This document shows, piece after piece, positions 5,958 to 7,359 of a DNA stretch of 7,359 nt (position 1 is the first letter of the stretch; each line of letters begins with the position of its first letter). The translations under genes and the position numbers were made by a program. The DNA comes from Anaerolineae bacterium. Lineage in GTDB: Bacteria > Chloroflexota > Anaerolineae > J102. Below the pieces are notes generated by a model. It did no database searches. It was given only the letters and a program-made list of their open reading frames with translations, and was not told the DNA's origin. Location of the stretch: contig JALSPL010000490.1 of NCBI GenBank assembly GCA_026985975.1, positions 1-7,359 on the forward strand. Direction: 5' to 3'.

Positions 5958-6273
5958 AAAACGCGTAACTGCCAAGGCAGCCTGATTGAGCGTAGTTGGC
6001 GCCTTGAAGCGAATGCCTTTTAAGCCCTAACGTCAATTTTCAAACGTCAAACGTCAGCATTTTGTCTCGAAACGCCTGCCAGCCAAGACAGCGATTTTTG
6101 ACGTTTGACGCATGACGTTTGACGTCATTCCGTAGCAATCGCCATGTTCTTCTTCGGCGTGAACAACGCATACGTAAGCAGTTACAAAAACGCTTTTATT
6201 TCCACCAACCGACCTCACCTCCTGTCAGTCAATCTTCCTCTCAATCATCTTTCCCATTCCCCTTATTCTCATC
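5958..6273. other. 316-base intergenic region without a gene
   Basis: It contains no convincing coding sequence. The first part (5958-6030) has short complementary words (CAAGGC at 5973 and GCCTTG at 6001) but no T-run terminator. The middle (6031-6127) holds a 7-bp-phased inverted repeat. The last part (about 6200-6273) is a pyrimidine-rich leader with very few G and no Shine-Dalgarno sequence before the next ATG. I could not find a convincing promoter, so whether the downstream genes have their own start or are read from DUF2207 is open. Confidence 0.6.
6031..6127. repeat. 7-bp-phased TGACG array forming an inverted repeat
   Basis: CGTCA occurs at 6031, 6045 and 6052 (spacings 14 and 7); TGACG occurs at 6099, 6106, 6113 and 6120, exactly 7 apart. 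The 12-mer CGTCAAACGTCA (6045-6056) is perfectly complementary to TGACGTTTGACG at both 6099-6110 and 6113-6124. Inside the loop TGTCT (6063-6067) and AGACA (6086-6090) form a second nested stem. The array ends in the palindrome TGACGTCA (6120-6127). It could be a protein-binding array, a cruciform or a dispersed repeat. Confidence 0.7.
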
Positions 6274-6807
6274 ATGAAAAGCACAGGACGCATTGCAGGC
6301 ATTATTTTGATCGCCATGGCCATTCTCATCTGTCTGGGAGCCAGCGCCTGGCTGGGCGTGGCCCTCTTCAGCGAATCATCGGCGACCGTGGGCGGGCAGA
6401 CCCTGGGATTTATCCTGGTCTTCATCTTCATTGTGCTGCCATTGGCCGCGGTGGGAGGCTATTTGCTGTGGCACGGCAAACAGGAAGAGGCCCGGATGAG
6501 TCGGGCGCAGATGGAGCGCACCATCCTCAACATGGTGCTCACCCAGGGTAAAGTCCGCATCAGTGACGTCTCTCTGGAGTTGAACATCTCCCGCGAGCAG
6601 ACGGAAGACTTGATCCGCGACCTGGTGGGTAAAAATCTGTTTTCCGGCGCCATCAACTGGAAGGACGGCATCCTCTTTTCGGAAGAGGCTTCGCAGCTCA
6701 AGACCGAACAGCGCTGCCCCAATTGCGGCGCCAAGCTGGAGCTGGCGGGCAAGGGCCTGATTGTCTGCCCGTATTGCGGCTCCGAGGTTTTTCTACACAA
6801 AGACTAA
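6274..6807 (+). CDS. Membrane protein with winged-helix-like region and zinc ribbon
   Basis: A 177-residue protein I cannot name. Two membrane segments (about 7-32 and 43-66) form an N-terminal hairpin with a short outside loop. Residues about 81-136 look like a winged-helix or PCI-like unit: a helix (ERTILNMVLTQGK), ISDVSLELNISREQTEDLIRDL as a helix-turn-helix, and a wing (LFSGAINWKDGILFS). Residues 148-168 are a zinc ribbon with CPNC (Cys148, Cys151) and CPYC (Cys165, Cys168), typical of nucleic-acid-binding or structural zinc sites. The soluble part is predicted cytoplasmic. A membrane-tethered regulator or a protein-interaction adaptor is possible; neither is shown. The ATG at 6274 fits the start of the hydrophobic segment but has no Shine-Dalgarno sequence, only a pyrimidine-rich leader. 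The next gene follows after 22 bases and is probably co-transcribed. Confidence 0.8.
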   Translation: MKSTGRIAGIILIAMAILICLGASAWLGVALFSESSATVGGQTLGFILVFIFIVLPLAAVGGYLLWHGKQEEARMSRAQMERTILNMVLTQGKVRISDVSLELNISREQTEDLIRDLVGKNLFSGAINWKDGILFSEEASQLKTEQRCPNCGAKLELAGKGLIVCPYCGSEVFLHKD

Positions 6808-6818
6808 CACGACAACCT

Positions 6819-6823
6819 GGAGG
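6819..6823 (+). promoter_or_regulatory. Strong ribosome binding site of the coiled-coil gene
   Basis: GGAGG lies six bases before the ATG at 6830. It is the best Shine-Dalgarno sequence in the window and fixes the start of a gene that has no stop codon inside the window. Confidence 0.8.
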
Positions 6824-6829
6824 TTTTCC

Positions 6830-7359
6830 ATGAAGGATTTGATCAACAAAGCGACGCAAAAAGCTCAGGCGGGCGTGGATTACGCGGGTTCCATTTTCGA
6901 TGCATTGCCCGTCATTGGCGATTATCAGGATAAAGAACGACGCCGGGATGCAGACCGCAGGCTGCGGGAATCCATCGCTGTGTCGCTGGAATCGGCCCGC
7001 AAACGCATCGTCGAGACGGAGCGACTGCTGCTGAACAAAGGCAAGCTCACAGCTCTGCCCTATGTGGACATCGCCGCCACCAAGCTGCAAACCATCATCG
7101 ACCGCATTCGCACAGCACCATCGGGTTACGCCGGATTTTTCGATCTCGAGCGCATCCGCGAGCCCGAGCTGGAAAAGCTGCGTCAGTTCGATGAACGCGT
7201 CGCCGCCAGCGTCCCCGAGATCAACGGCCAAATCGACGCCATGCAGCAGGCCATCGAAGCGGGCGATGGCTACACACAACAATTGACGACGTTGATCCGG
7301 ACGCTGGATGATCTGGACGAGCGTCTGGATCATCGCAAAGAGGCTATTCGCGCTGCGGG
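6830..7359 (+). CDS. Charged coiled-coil protein of unknown function, 3' end missing
   Basis: An open frame of 176 complete codons that runs off the right edge. It begins MKDLINKATQKAQAGVDYAG and has no signal peptide or membrane segment. After a short hydrophobic patch (FDALPVIGDY, 23-32) comes a strongly charged helical region (DKERRRDADRRLRESI, 34-49, then to about 68). A less regular part (72-107) includes TAPSGYAGFFDLE, and a further helical region (108-176) is rich in Glu, Asp, Leu and Gln (PELEKLRQFDERVAA, LDDLDERLDHRKEAIR). I do not recognise a family. The helices suggest a cytoplasmic coiled-coil protein, perhaps peripheral to the membrane like PspA-type proteins, but sequence similarity to PspA is not evident. 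It follows the zinc-ribbon gene by 22 bases, with its own strong ribosome site, so the two products probably work together. Confidence 0.75.
   Translation, partial: MKDLINKATQKAQAGVDYAGSIFDALPVIGDYQDKERRRDADRRLRESIAVSLESARKRIVETERLLLNKGKLTALPYVDIAATKLQTIIDRIRTAPSGYAGFFDLERIREPELEKLRQFDERVAASVPEINGQIDAMQQAIEAGDGYTQQLTTLIRTLDDLDERLDHRKEAIRAA

Noticed and set aside
4926..5975. 349-codon minus-strand ORF opposite DUF2207
   Set aside because: Its Ala-rich start is the reverse of the GGC glycine tract; the rest is antisense to a well-supported gene.
6031..6127. Possible intrinsic terminator for DUF2207
   Set aside because: The stem has a 42-base or longer loop and no T run follows the right arm, so it does not have terminator form.
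6144..6551. 135-codon plus-strand ORF starting in the intergenic region
   Set aside because: Most of it overlaps the zinc-ribbon membrane protein gene in another frame, and its His/Arg-rich sequence has no family features.
6698..7333. 211-codon minus-strand ORF at the right end
   Set aside because: It is antisense to the coiled-coil gene, which has a strong ribosome site and a coherent helical protein.

Overview
The window looks like a piece of chromosome from an uncultured or little-studied Chloroflexota bacterium, most likely Anaerolineae. This is inferred from gene content and style: a secreted metallopeptidase with a Thr/Pro-rich (TPTP) linker, a DUF2207 membrane protein with a poly-glycine tail, moderately GC-rich coding sequence, and short dispersed intergenic repeats. 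No marker gene allows a firm assignment. There are no rRNA or tRNA genes, no CRISPR array, no transposase and no phage genes.

Layout. The left half (1-3803) reads on the minus strand, in order of transcription: a TrpC-like (indole-3-glycerol-phosphate synthase family) gene, an MA-type zinc metallopeptidase gene one base behind it, a DUF554 membrane protein gene, and, after a large inverted repeat, a QueD/PTPS-like gene followed five bases later by the start of ribonuclease Z, which is cut by the window edge. The right half (4068-7359) reads on the plus strand: a DUF2207 membrane protein, a 316-base intergenic stretch with a 7-bp-phased inverted repeat, a small membrane protein with a winged-helix-like region and a zinc ribbon, and a charged coiled-coil protein cut by the right edge.

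The two halves diverge from a 264-base region with a sigma70-type promoter in each direction, both with 17-bp spacers (TTGCCA/TACAAT on minus, TTGCAA/TATGAT on plus). The minus-strand promoter overlaps the upstream ATG of the TrpC-like ORF, which fixes that gene's start at 3803.

Most unusual content: the TrpC-like and QueD-like proteins keep their folds' landmarks but have lost most known catalytic residues, by hand alignment to the E. coli and Sulfolobus enzymes. Each is tightly coupled to a downstream gene of apparently unrelated function (a secreted peptidase; RNase Z). Both look like repurposed enzyme folds rather than decaying genes, since both frames are intact. The inverted repeat at 606-710 has eight arm mismatches, all transitions, and seven become G-U pairs only if the minus strand is transcribed. 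The membrane-anchored winged-helix/zinc-ribbon protein with its coiled-coil partner is a small two-gene module of unknown role, possibly concerned with the cell envelope.
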